The notes below the pieces were generated by a model. The model searched no databases and had not been told where the DNA came from. It worked only from the letters and a program-made list of their open reading frames with translations. Positions 14,090 to 22,620 of a stretch of 53,384 nt of DNA are shown here, piece after piece (the first letter of the stretch is position 1; each line of letters starts with the position of its first letter). A program made the position numbers and the translations under genes. The stretch is from Labilithrix sp. (GTDB lineage: Bacteria > Myxococcota_A > Polyangia > Polyangiales > Polyangiaceae), in assembly GCA_019637105.1 (NCBI GenBank), contig JAHBWF010000038.1, forward strand, positions 1-53,384. Reading direction: 5' to 3'.

Positions 14090-15826
14090 GTGGCGGAGTC
14101 CGGAAAGAAGGCGGCGCCGACGGCGCTCGCCCCGAAGGCGCCCTTGCCGGCGGTCGCGTCGGTCGCGGCGCCGCCTCGCCCTCAGCCTCCGCCGCTGCCG
14201 TCGTCGAGGTCGTCGGCGTCGCGCGCCCCGTCGCGCCCGCAGGTGCCGGCCTCGGTCCTCCCGCCCACCGCGGCGGTCACCGCCGACACGGACGTCATCA
14301 ACGTCGGCGAGCCGGTGAACGCCGAGACGCGCGTGACGAACCTCGCGGCGATCCACGCCGTGCCGGCCGTGGGGGATCGCATCGGCAAGTACGTCGTCGA
14401 TCGCCTGATCGGCTCGGGCGGCATGGGCCTCGTCGTCGCCGCCCGCCACGAGGCCTTGGGCGAGCTCGTCGCGATCAAGCTGCTCCGCCCGAAGGCCGCG
14501 GGCGACAAGGTCCACTCCGAGCGGTTCGCCCGCGAGGCGCGCGCGATCATCAAGATCAAGAGCGAGCACGTCGTGCGCGTGCTCGACGCCGGCACGCTCG
14601 ACGACAGCGGCGCGCCGTACATCGTCATGGAGTACCTGATCGGCCGCGATCTCGCGGCGATCCTCCGCGAGGAGGGGCCGATGTACCCCTCGCGCGCGGC
14701 CGATCTCATGCTCCAGGTGTGCGAGGCGGTCGCGAGCGCGCACGCCGTCGGCGTCGTGCACCGCGACCTCAAGCCGTCGAACTTCTTCGTCACGCAGCGC
14801 GCGGACGGCACGACGCTCGTGAAGGTCCTCGACTTCGGCATCTCGAAGGCGATGGGGCAGGAGGGCGTCGTCGACCCCAACCTCACCGAGACGCAGGCGG
14901 TGTTCGGCTCGCCGACGTACATGTCTCCGGAGCAGATCCGCAGCGCGAAGCACGTCGATCACCGGAGCGACATCTGGTCGCTCGGCGTCGTGCTCTACGA
15001 GCTGCTCACGGGCAAGCTTCCGTTCGCCGCCGACAACGTCGCCGGGCTCCTCGCGTCGATCGTCGCCGATCCGCCGTTCTTCCCCCGGGGCTTCGCGCCG
15101 AACCTCCCGCAGGAGCTCGAGGGCCTCTTGCTCGCGTGCCTCCAGAAGGACCCGAAGCAGCGCGTGCAGTCCGTCGTCGAGCTGGCGTGCCGGCTCGCGC
15201 CGTTCGCCACGCCCAACGTCGAGACGCACAACCTCGTCGAGCGCATCCAGCGGCTGGCGACGAAGACGAGCGGGCAGCACGCGCCGAGCGGCGCGACGAC
15301 GACCGGGCCGAAGCTCCAGCAAGCGTCGCATCCGAACCTGTCGACGGCGCGGCCCGCGGTCGCGACGCCTCCGCCCGGCTGGCCCGCGCCGTACGACGCC
15401 CACGCGGCGGGCGCGCCCTTCGGCAGCACGGGGACGGACCTCTCGGCCGAAGCGCCGCCCCCGCAGGCCGGGCGCAGCGTGTACGCCGGGATCGGCATCG
15501 GGCTCGGGGTCGCCGCGCTGCTCATCGTCGGCGGGGTCGGGGCGTACTTCGGCACGCGGCCCGGCGCGAGCCTGACGGCCGGCTCGGCGTCGCCGATCGA
15601 GGGCGCGCCGGCCGCGACGGAGCTCGCGCCTCCGGAAGCGCCGCCGCCCTCGGCGCCGCCGCCGGCTTCGATCGCGTCGACCCCCGCGTCCGCCCCGGCG
15701 GTGACCGCCAAGCCCGCCGCGCCGGCGGCCGGGAAGAAGGGGGTGCGGCACGGCTCGAAGGGCCCCGCGAACGGCGGTGCGTCGTCGGCGTCCAAGGCGT
15801 CCGACCCGACGAACGATCGCTTCTGA
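14090..15826 (+). CDS. Membrane-anchored Ser/Thr protein kinase
   Basis: The product is about 578 residues from the GTG at 14090. The frame is open to an ATG at 13892, but that stretch is Arg-rich. After an Ala/Pro-rich 95-residue lead, the kinase domain (about 98-380) has IGSGGMGLVVAAR, the Lys in LVAIKLLRP, HRDLKPSN, LDFGISK and YMSPEQ. All catalytic residues are present. A transmembrane helix at about 465-485 (YAGIGIGLGVAALLIVGGVG) leads to an Ala/Pro-rich periplasmic tail. Such PknB-like kinases without PASTA domains are abundant in myxobacteria. It is followed by the TPR/PEGA-like gene on the same strand, a possible functional partner. Confidence 0.9.
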   Translation: MAESGKKAAPTALAPKAPLPAVASVAAPPRPQPPPLPSSRSSASRAPSRPQVPASVLPPTAAVTADTDVINVGEPVNAETRVTNLAAIHAVPAVGDRIGKYVVDRLIGSGGMGLVVAARHEALGELVAIKLLRPKAAGDKVHSERFAREARAIIKIKSEHVVRVLDAGTLDDSGAPYIVMEYLIGRDLAAILREEGPMYPSRAADLMLQVCEAVASAHAVGVVHRDLKPSNFFVTQRADGTTLVKVLDFGISKAMGQEGVVDPNLTETQAVFGSPTYMSPEQIRSAKHVDHRSDIWSLGVVLYELLTGKLPFAADNVAGLLASIVADPPFFPRGFAPNLPQELEGLLLACLQKDPKQRVQSVVELACRLAPFATPNVETHNLVERIQRLATKTSGQHAPSGATTTGPKLQQASHPNLSTARPAVATPPPGWPAPYDAHAAGAPFGSTGTDLSAEAPPPQAGRSVYAGIGIGLGVAALLIVGGVGAYFGTRPGASLTAGSASPIEGAPAATELAPPEAPPPSAPPPASIASTPASAPAVTAKPAAPAAGKKGVRHGSKGPANGGASSASKASDPTNDRF

Positions 15827-15858
15827 CGAAACTGCCCCCCGGTCGCGGCGGCTGTTGC

Positions 15859-15864
15859 TACGCT
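15859..15864 (+). promoter_or_regulatory. Possible -10 element TACGCT
   Basis: TACGCT lies 18 nt before the ATG at 15883, in the 56-bp gap after the kinase gene. No Shine-Dalgarno sequence is evident. Confidence 0.3.
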
Positions 15865-15882
15865 CCCAGGCGAGTATCGCGG

Positions 15883-17007
15883 ATGCACCTTCGCTACCGG
15901 AGGCCGGCCCCGCTGGACGATGTCCACGGAGCCCGACGAGGGGTCGGCGCGGGCCGGACCCCGACGACGAGGCGCGCGTCGCGCCTCGCCTGGGTGACGT
16001 GCGCCGCCTGGCTCGCCCTGGCGGGGCCGGCGCGCGCGGACAAGATGACCGACGCCGAGGAGCTTTTCCGTCGCGCCAAGGCGCTGATGGCGGAGAAGAA
16101 GGACGCGCAGGCCTGCCCGCTGCTCGAGGAGAGCCAGAAGCTCGATCCGCAGATGGGGACGCTGCTCAACCTCGCCATCTGCCACGAGAACGTCGGCAAG
16201 ACCGCCTCGGCCTGGGGGGAGTTTCGCGCGGTCGAGCAGCAGGCGCGCGCCGCCAACCGCGAGGATCGCGTGAAGCTCGCGCGCGAGCGGGCGGCCAAGC
16301 TCGAGCCCCGGCTCATGCGGATCCGCATCGTCGTCCCCGCGGACGCCAAGGTCGACGGGCTGGTCGTCAAGGTCGACGGCGAGCCGAAGGGCGAGGCCCT
16401 CTGGTCCGGCTTCGCGGCCGATCCCGGCACCCGGACGATCGAGGTGAGCGCGCCCGGCAAGCAGCCGAAGACCGTCACGGTGAGGCTCTCCGACGCGGGC
16501 GCCGTCGTCCCGGTGACCGTGCCGCCGCTCGACGACGAGGTCGCCGAGGCCCCGCGCGTCGTGACCGATCCCGACGCCGACCGCGCGAAGGACGACGAGT
16601 ACGCGGCCAACCAGTCGCGCAAGACGACGGGCATCGTCGTGGGCGGGATCGGCGTCGCCACGATGGCCGTCGGCGGCGTGTTCGGCGTGCTCGCCATCCT
16701 GAACGACGCCGACGCCGAGAAGGCCTGCCCGGCGCCGTGCGTCGCCGGGTCGGACGCGGCGAAGGCCGCCGACGACCGGACCGATCGCGCGCTGCTCTTC
16801 GCCAACGTCGCCAACGTCGCCCTCCCCGTCGGCTTCGTCGTGGCGGCGATCGGCGCGTACATGGCGCTCAGCGCCGGACCGACCGAGAGGCCGGCGGCGC
16901 GCGGCGCGAGCCCCGGCGGGCGGGACCGGGCGCGCGCGGGCGGCCTCGGCGGCCGCGCCCTGCTCTCCCCGCGCCCCGGCGGCGCGGCGTTCACGGTGAG
17001 CTGGTGA
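15883..17007 (+). CDS. Exported TPR/PEGA-like membrane protein
   Basis: The 374-residue product has a long N-terminal signal (Arg-rich, then VTCAAWLALAGPARA, predicted cleavage before DKM). A TPR-like helical part follows: DAEELFRRAKALMAEKKDAQACPLLEESQKLDP, with the family hallmark MGTLLNLAICHENVGKTASAW. Next comes a beta-rich PEGA-like part (KVDGLVVKVDGEPKGEAL through TIEVSAPGKQPKTVTV), then two membrane segments (about 247-268 and 300-325). This architecture recurs many times in Polyangia genomes; its molecular role is not known. The stop overlaps the start of the lipoprotein gene (TGATG), so the two are translationally coupled. The start is uncertain because the N-terminal 35 residues precede the hydrophobic core. 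Confidence 0.85.
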   Translation: MHLRYRRPAPLDDVHGARRGVGAGRTPTTRRASRLAWVTCAAWLALAGPARADKMTDAEELFRRAKALMAEKKDAQACPLLEESQKLDPQMGTLLNLAICHENVGKTASAWGEFRAVEQQARAANREDRVKLARERAAKLEPRLMRIRIVVPADAKVDGLVVKVDGEPKGEALWSGFAADPGTRTIEVSAPGKQPKTVTVRLSDAGAVVPVTVPPLDDEVAEAPRVVTDPDADRAKDDEYAANQSRKTTGIVVGGIGVATMAVGGVFGVLAILNDADAEKACPAPCVAGSDAAKAADDRTDRALLFANVANVALPVGFVVAAIGAYMALSAGPTERPAARGASPGGRDRARAGGLGGRALLSPRPGGAAFTVSW

Positions 17008-18170
17008 TGCGCGCGACGCGGGCCCTCGCGACGACGGCCGCGGCGACGCTCGCCGTCGTGGCCTGCCAGGTGGTCGCCGGGATCGAGCCCGTCGAGAAGG
17101 TGGACGCCGCCGCGCTCGACGGCGCGTCGCCGGACGCGTCCGGCGACGGCGGCGCCGACGCCGGCGTCGATCCGTGCCACCACGTGCTGCCCCCGCCCGA
17201 GCCCGACAAGGACGACGATCGCGACACCGAGCTGCCGCCGTTCTACCTCGCGCTCCGGACGCTCGACGTCATCGCGAAGGACGGCGACTCCTACCGCGGC
17301 TTCGACCTCGACGGCGTCTGCACCTGCGACAAGCGCCCGGGGACGGCGTCGAACGGCGCCTCGTCGTGCGCTCCGAAGCTGAAGGACTGCGACTTCGACG
17401 GCGGGATCGACAACCGGGGCGCGACGCTCTTCGAGCAGTTCTCGCCCACGGGGTTCTCCCCGAGCGACTCCGCGAACGACGGCATCGCCGCCGGCCGCCG
17501 CGGGCTCCTCCTCTACGTGAAGGGCTACAACGGCAAGCCGAACGACCGCCAGGTCTCGGTCGGCGTCATGATCACCTACGGGATCGTCGACGGCAGCGGT
17601 TGCGGCACGTCGAGCGGCCGCGACCGCTCTCCGCCGGGGTGGTGCGGCAACGACCTCTGGACGTACCCGCTCGAGTACGTCAAGCCCACCACCAAGGAGC
17701 CGCTCTTCCAGGGCAACGGCTACGTCAACGACGGGACGCTCGTGTTCCGGAGCGAGCTGCCGATCACGATGTTCTTCGGCGGGGCGACGCTCACGTTCGG
17801 CTCGCCGATCACCGCGGGGGTGCTCGCGAAGAACGGCGCCGGCCTCTGGACGTACGACGCCCTGCTGAGCGGGCGCATCCCCGTGACGGAGCTCTTGGGC
17901 GCGACGGGCAACTTCAGCGCGCCGGACGACGAGAGCTCGATGCTCTGCAATTCGCCCTTCTTCGCGACCGTGAAGAAGACGCTCTGCGACGCGGTGGACA
18001 TCAACCGCACGAGCGTCCTCGACTTCGAGGAGGGCGCCTGCGACGCGATCTCGACCGCCCTCGGCTTCACGGCCGAGCAGGCGTCGGTCGGCAACGAGCT
18101 CACGGAGGCCCAGGACGACAGCCCGTGCGCCAGGGACAACGTCCCGGCCGATCTCTACACCTGCCCGTGA
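17007..18170 (+). CDS. Secreted lipoprotein of unknown function
   Basis: The 387-residue product has a lipoprotein signal peptide (LAVVACQ, Cys20). An Asp/Gly/Ala linker follows (DASGDGGADAG), which is typical of myxobacterial lipoproteins. The globular part has several Cys residues (CTCDKRPG, CAPKLKDCDFDGG, WCGNDLW), probably disulphide-bonded. It ends CARDNVPADLYTCP. I do not recognise the family. The ATG overlaps the stop of the preceding gene by one base, so the two proteins are made together and may act together at the envelope. Confidence 0.85.
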   Translation: MRATRALATTAAATLAVVACQVVAGIEPVEKVDAAALDGASPDASGDGGADAGVDPCHHVLPPPEPDKDDDRDTELPPFYLALRTLDVIAKDGDSYRGFDLDGVCTCDKRPGTASNGASSCAPKLKDCDFDGGIDNRGATLFEQFSPTGFSPSDSANDGIAAGRRGLLLYVKGYNGKPNDRQVSVGVMITYGIVDGSGCGTSSGRDRSPPGWCGNDLWTYPLEYVKPTTKEPLFQGNGYVNDGTLVFRSELPITMFFGGATLTFGSPITAGVLAKNGAGLWTYDALLSGRIPVTELLGATGNFSAPDDESSMLCNSPFFATVKKTLCDAVDINRTSVLDFEEGACDAISTALGFTAEQASVGNELTEAQDDSPCARDNVPADLYTCP

Positions 18171-18176
18171 CCGTCG

Positions 18177-18194
18177 CGCCGGGGGCCCCCGGCG
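18177..18194 (+). terminator. Perfect 18-bp GC palindrome
   Basis: CGCCGGGGG followed by its exact complement CCCCCGGCG, six bases after the lipoprotein stop codon. TCCCTT follows but there is no real T-tract. Confidence 0.5.
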
Positions 18195-18405
18195 TCCCTT
18201 CGAAAGGCCGCTCCGGACGCTTGCGAACACCTGTTGCTCTCACCCCGGGGCGGTGGTAATCGGCCCTTATCGTCGGTGGGGCCGAGATCCTCGCAATGTC
18301 GCGCGACGCGACGTTACGGCGCGTACCTCCGCCCCGACCTCATCAGCCCTCGCCCCTGCCGGAAGGCAGAAGGAAAGGCGCGCCTCTCCGGCGTGACCCC
18401 CGCGA

Positions 18406-21400
18406 TTGTCGACCCCGTTCACGGAAGCGCTGAGCCAGCTCAACGACCGCGCCCTTCGTAGGCTCCTCGGGGCGCGCGCGTTCCTCCGCGGTTACGACTA
18501 CGTGCGGCGGCAGGCGGTTTCGGACGTCCAGATGGAGGAGATCTCCGCGCGCGGCGCCGTGCGGGGGACCGACCCCGATCCGTACGCCGTCAAGCTCCAG
18601 GTGACGCCGGCGGGGTTCACGTCCGAGTGCTCGTGCCCGGCCTTTCCCAAGATCAACGGCCACTGCAAGCACGTCGCCGCGCTCCTCATCGCGCTGCGTG
18701 ACCAGGTCCGGCCGAAGCAACCGCGCCCCGAGGCGCCGCAGAACGGCGCGGCGTCGACGCCCCATCCGACCCCGTCGGGCGCCGAGCTCGAGACGCTCTC
18801 CGGCGGAGGAGGCAGCCGCCGCGCGCGGCGCCGTGCGCGGAAGCTCGCCGCTCAGCGCGCTGGCGGGATCGCCGCGACGGGCGGCGGCCGGCCCGGCTTC
18901 ACCGTCGAGGGGACGGGCGGCGGCCGCGGAGCCACGGGCGTCGACGCGTGGATGGCCGAGCCGATGCCGCCGGCGCCGAAGACGATCGAGTACCGCATGC
19001 AGGTGCGCCCCTCGTCGCTGACGGTCTCGATCCTCGATCCCGACGCGCGCACGCCGCTCTCGGCGGCGACGCTCCTCGCGTTCCAGGCGCAGAAGCCCAC
19101 CGCCGACCGCGACGCGCTCCGCGTGCTCGCGCGCCACGAGTCCGACGGCCCGAGGCGCGTCGGCGTCGAGGTCCGGGGCGAGGACGCCGCGGAGCTCTTG
19201 CCCTTCCTGAAGGGGCGCCGGGTGATCCTCGAGCCGCAGATGATGGAGCTCCGCTTCGGCGACGAGCCGCTCCGGCCGCGGTTCGACCTCGAGCTGAGCC
19301 AGGACGGCCAGCAGGTGCTCGTCAAGGCGGCCTTCCAGCGCGCGGGCGACCCGCGCAAGTTCACGACGAACCAGGGCGGCTGGTTCGAGGGCAGCCCCGG
19401 CTGGCACGTCGACGCGCAGGAGGGCTGGGCTCGGCCGCTCGACCGCCGCGTCTCGCCCGGCGCGATCCGCCGCTTGATGCGCGCGCCGACGATCTCCGAG
19501 TCGATCGACAACCTGCCGTCGCTCATCGCGCAGGGGCTGCCGCGCGTCGCGCTCGAGGTCGGCGCCGAGCTCCCGGACCTGTCGCAGGTCGCCGACGTCG
19601 TCGACATCCCGCCCACCTTCCGCCTCCGCGCCGGCGGCACGCTCACCGAGGCGCGGGTCTCGCTGCGCGCCGCTTACGAGGACGTCGAGATCGACGTGCG
19701 CGCCGACGGGATGACCCCTCCGGTCATCGTCAAGCCGCCGAAGGTCACGGCGGCCGACGAGGAAGAAGAGCTCGGCCGCGGTCCGCGCCGCGTCCGCGCG
19801 GACAAGCGCGCCACCGTCATCCGTTGCGACATCGCCGCGCAGCAAGAGGCGACGAGCAAGCTCCGCGCGCTCGGCCTCAAGGCCGACGAGGACGGGCAGG
19901 TGTTCCTCGCCCGCGGGGACGACGCGCTCCAGTTCTGGACCGAGGCCGTCGGCGCGCTCCCGGAGGAGTGGGACCTCTTCATCCCCGACGACCTCGTCGA
20001 CGTGCAGGTCCGCTCGACGTCGCTCCAGGCGAACGCGCGCGTGTCGAGCGGCGTCGACTGGCTCTCGCTCCGCCTGACCTTCGAGTCCGACGGCATCGCG
20101 GTCACGCAGGACGAGCTCGCGCGCTGCCTCGCCGAGGGCCGGCGCTACGTCCGCCTCTCGGACGGCTCGTTCGCGAAGCTCGACCCCGAGAAGGTGAAGG
20201 CGGTGCTCCTCCGGCAGGCGGAGATCCTCGCCACCAGCGGCGCGCAGGGCGGCAAGCTCCCGCTCTCGCAGGCGGGGCGCATCCAGGAGCTGCTCGAGCA
20301 GGTCGGGAAGTCCCACGTCTCCGACGGCGCGAAGGACCTCTTCAAGAAGCTCCAGGACGTCGACGAGATCAAGGTCGTCAAGAAGCCGAGGAACCTCAAG
20401 GCGCAGCTCCGCCCGTACCAGGAGCAGGGCTTCCAGTGGCTCCACTTCCTCCACGACATCGCGTCGGGCGGCATCCTCGCCGACGACATGGGCCTCGGGA
20501 AGACGATCCAGACCATCGCGCTGCTCCTCTCGATCAAGAGCGCGGTCGAGAAGGAGGCGAAGGCCGACGGGAAGAAGCCCGACCACGAGCCGCGCAAGTT
20601 CAAGGCGCTCATCGTCGCGCCGACCAGCGTGGTGACGAACTGGGAGCGCGAGCTCGACAAGTTCGCGCCGTCCTTGAAGCACATGGTCTGGCACGGCAGC
20701 GAGCGGAAGGAGCGCACCGACGAGCTCGAGGACGCCGACGTCGTCATCACGAGCTACGCGCTGCTCCGCCGCGACGAGGAGCTCCTCGCGAAGCTCGATC
20801 TCACGTACGGGATCCTCGACGAGGCGCAGAACATCAAGAACCCGCTCAGCGCCACCGCGCGCGCGGCGAAGCGCCTGAAGGCGCAGCGGCGCCTCGCCTT
20901 GACCGGTACGCCGATCGAAAACCGCCTCTCCGAGATCTGGTCGATCTTCGACTTCGTGAGCCCCGGCCTCCTCGGCCCGCTCGACAAGTTCGAGGAGCGC
21001 TACGCGCGGCCGATCGACGGCGGCGACGCCAAGGCCGCCACGCGCCTCCGCGCGACGATCCACCCGTTCATCCTCCGCCGCACCAAGGCCGAGGTCGCGA
21101 AGGACCTCCCCGAGAAGATCGAGAGCGACCAGTTCTGCGAGCTCACCGGCGAGCAGGCGGCGCTCTACGGCGCCGTCCTCAAGGAGGTCCGCGCCCAGGT
21201 CATGGGCGAGGTCGAGCGCCAGGGCCTGGCGAGGAGCCACATCCAGATCCTCGCCGGCCTCACCCGGCTCCGGCAGGCCGCGTGCGATCCGCGCCTGCTC
21301 GGCCTCCCGCGCGAGTTCGGCGACGTCGACTCGGGCAAGCTCGTGGCGCTGCGCGAGCTCATCCAGACGTCGGTCGAAGGCGGACACCGCGTCCTCGTCT

Positions 21401-21843
21401 TCAGCCAGTTCGTGAGCATGCTCTCGATCATCCGGCGCGCGATGGAGGAGGACGGCGTCGGCTACGAGTACCTCGACGGCTCGACGAAGGACCGCCAGGC
21501 GCGCGTCGAGAACTTCCAGCGCGAGGACGGCCCGCCCGTCTTCCTCATCTCGCTCAAGGCGGGCGGCTCCGGCCTCAACCTGACGGCAGCCGACACGGTG
21601 ATCCACTTCGACCCGTGGTGGAACCCGGCCGTGGAGGACCAGGCGACCGACCGCGCCCACCGCATCGGTCAGACCAAGGTCGTCACGACGTACCGCCTCA
21701 TCGCGAAGGGCACCATCGAGGAGAAGATCCTCGAGCTCGGCGGCAAGAAGCGCGAGCTCGTGGGCGCCGTCCTCAGCGAGGACGCCGGCGGCGCGAAGAA
21801 GCTCACGAAGGGTGACCTCGAAGAGCTGTTCCGCTTCGAGTGA
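18406..21843 (+). CDS. SWIM zinc-finger / SNF2-family helicase
   Basis: The product is about 1,145 residues from a TTG start at 18406. No better start is visible and no ribosome binding site decides it. An N-terminal SWIM zinc finger has Cys75-x-Cys77 ... Cys87-x-His89. A basic linker and a SNF2_N-associated region follow (about 180-640). The SNF2 ATPase has Walker A DDMGLGKT (Lys699), DEAQ (Asp805), TGTPIENRLSEIWSIF, and the C-terminal helicase motifs LVFSQF, LISLKAGGSGLNLTAADTV and HRIGQ. The family translocates on double-stranded DNA and remodels bound protein; bacterial members are linked to transcription recycling (RapA-like) and DNA repair. A 235-bp gap precedes it. It contains a CTGCC-GGAA-GGCAG hairpin at 18356-18369. 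Confidence 0.93.
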   Translation: MSTPFTEALSQLNDRALRRLLGARAFLRGYDYVRRQAVSDVQMEEISARGAVRGTDPDPYAVKLQVTPAGFTSECSCPAFPKINGHCKHVAALLIALRDQVRPKQPRPEAPQNGAASTPHPTPSGAELETLSGGGGSRRARRRARKLAAQRAGGIAATGGGRPGFTVEGTGGGRGATGVDAWMAEPMPPAPKTIEYRMQVRPSSLTVSILDPDARTPLSAATLLAFQAQKPTADRDALRVLARHESDGPRRVGVEVRGEDAAELLPFLKGRRVILEPQMMELRFGDEPLRPRFDLELSQDGQQVLVKAAFQRAGDPRKFTTNQGGWFEGSPGWHVDAQEGWARPLDRRVSPGAIRRLMRAPTISESIDNLPSLIAQGLPRVALEVGAELPDLSQVADVVDIPPTFRLRAGGTLTEARVSLRAAYEDVEIDVRADGMTPPVIVKPPKVTAADEEEELGRGPRRVRADKRATVIRCDIAAQQEATSKLRALGLKADEDGQVFLARGDDALQFWTEAVGALPEEWDLFIPDDLVDVQVRSTSLQANARVSSGVDWLSLRLTFESDGIAVTQDELARCLAEGRRYVRLSDGSFAKLDPEKVKAVLLRQAEILATSGAQGGKLPLSQAGRIQELLEQVGKSHVSDGAKDLFKKLQDVDEIKVVKKPRNLKAQLRPYQEQGFQWLHFLHDIASGGILADDMGLGKTIQTIALLLSIKSAVEKEAKADGKKPDHEPRKFKALIVAPTSVVTNWERELDKFAPSLKHMVWHGSERKERTDELEDADVVITSYALLRRDEELLAKLDLTYGILDEAQNIKNPLSATARAAKRLKAQRRLALTGTPIENRLSEIWSIFDFVSPGLLGPLDKFEERYARPIDGGDAKAATRLRATIHPFILRRTKAEVAKDLPEKIESDQFCELTGEQAALYGAVLKEVRAQVMGEVERQGLARSHIQILAGLTRLRQAACDPRLLGLPREFGDVDSGKLVALRELIQTSVEGGHRVLVFSQFVSMLSIIRRAMEEDGVGYEYLDGSTKDRQARVENFQREDGPPVFLISLKAGGSGLNLTAADTVIHFDPWWNPAVEDQATDRAHRIGQTKVVTTYRLIAKGTIEEKILELGGKKRELVGAVLSEDAGGAKKLTKGDLEELFRFE

Positions 21844-21873
21844 GCCGCGCGCCGGCCGCGGCCCGATCGCGGG

Positions 21874-21890
21874 GACGCCGGCCCGGCGTC
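21874..21890 (+). terminator. GC-rich inverted repeat after the helicase gene
   Basis: GACGCCGG (21874-21881) and CCGGCGTC (21883-21890) are exact inverted repeats, 30 nt after the stop codon, flanked by GGGG and CCCC runs. Confidence 0.45.
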
Positions 21891-21929
21891 GGGTCCCCGG
21901 CGACTGTGGCGCGGATGAGCCGTCGCGGG

Positions 21930-21935
21930 TAGGCT
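21930..21935 (+). promoter_or_regulatory. -10-like TAGGCT placed for a leaderless transcript
   Basis: TAGGCT lies 7 nt before the ATG at 21943. There is no Shine-Dalgarno sequence. Confidence 0.45.
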
Positions 21936-21942
21936 CCGGCCG

Positions 21943-22485
21943 ATGATCTGGCTCTCCAACTCCACCCTCGGTCGTCTGCGTGATCAGCTCCAGCAGCGCG
22001 GGCAGCGCCCGTCGCTCGTCGCCTCGGATCCGAACATGTCGCCCGACGCCGTGGAGCTCATGAACATCCTCGCCGAGTACGGTCCGCTCTGCGAGGCGAT
22101 GTACCTCATGATGAGCGCCGACGGGAAGATCGGCAACGACGAGCGAGACGTCCTCAAGGGAGCGCTCCGGAACCTCTCGGGCGACTCGATCCGCACGGCG
22201 CACATGGAGGCCATGCTCGACGCCGCCGGAAAGAACGTGGTCGATGAAGGGCGCACCGCGCGCATGCAGGAGGTCGTCGCGCAGCTCCACGACGACCGCG
22301 CGCGCTCGGAGGTCGCCTTCGTGCTCGCCGCCGCGATCGCCTTCGCGGACAACGCGATCGCGGACGAGGAGAACGAGACGCTCAACGCGCTCGCCGAGGG
22401 GCTCGGCATCGACGAGGCCCGGGCGAACCAGCTGCTCGACGAGGTCGAGGCCGATCTCGGCGGCCAGCAGCAACAGCAGCAGTGA
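21943..22485 (+). CDS. TerB-like protein
   Basis: The 180-residue soluble, mostly helical product resembles the tellurite-resistance TerB/DjlA-N fold. It has two repeated acidic helix pairs, one with MMSADGKIGNDERDVLKGAL and one with AFADNAIADEENETLNAL, the usual metal-binding DGxIxxxE pattern. It ends in a short poly-Gln tail (GGQQQQQQ). TerB proteins are linked to envelope stress and chemical resistance, but no other ter genes are present, so the role here is unknown. It is an isolated gene behind its own likely leaderless promoter. Confidence 0.8.
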   Translation: MIWLSNSTLGRLRDQLQQRGQRPSLVASDPNMSPDAVELMNILAEYGPLCEAMYLMMSADGKIGNDERDVLKGALRNLSGDSIRTAHMEAMLDAAGKNVVDEGRTARMQEVVAQLHDDRARSEVAFVLAAAIAFADNAIADEENETLNALAEGLGIDEARANQLLDEVEADLGGQQQQQQ

Positions 22486-22602
22486 GCGCGCGCGGAGGGC
22501 TCGGGCTCGGTCCCCGGGTCGTCCGGCGGGCCCGGCGCTTCGATAAGCGCGTCGTCTATCTCGGTCGGGCTTAAGCGCTCCTCCTCCGCGCGCGTCTTGC
22601 GG

Positions 22603-22608
22603 TACGCT
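22603..22608 (+). promoter_or_regulatory. -10-like TACGCT before the third kinase
   Basis: TACGCT lies 12 nt before the GTG at 22621. It overlaps the upstream part of the open frame (a TTG at 22597), which argues against that earlier start. Confidence 0.3.
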
Positions 22609-22620
22609 GACGTGGGCGCC

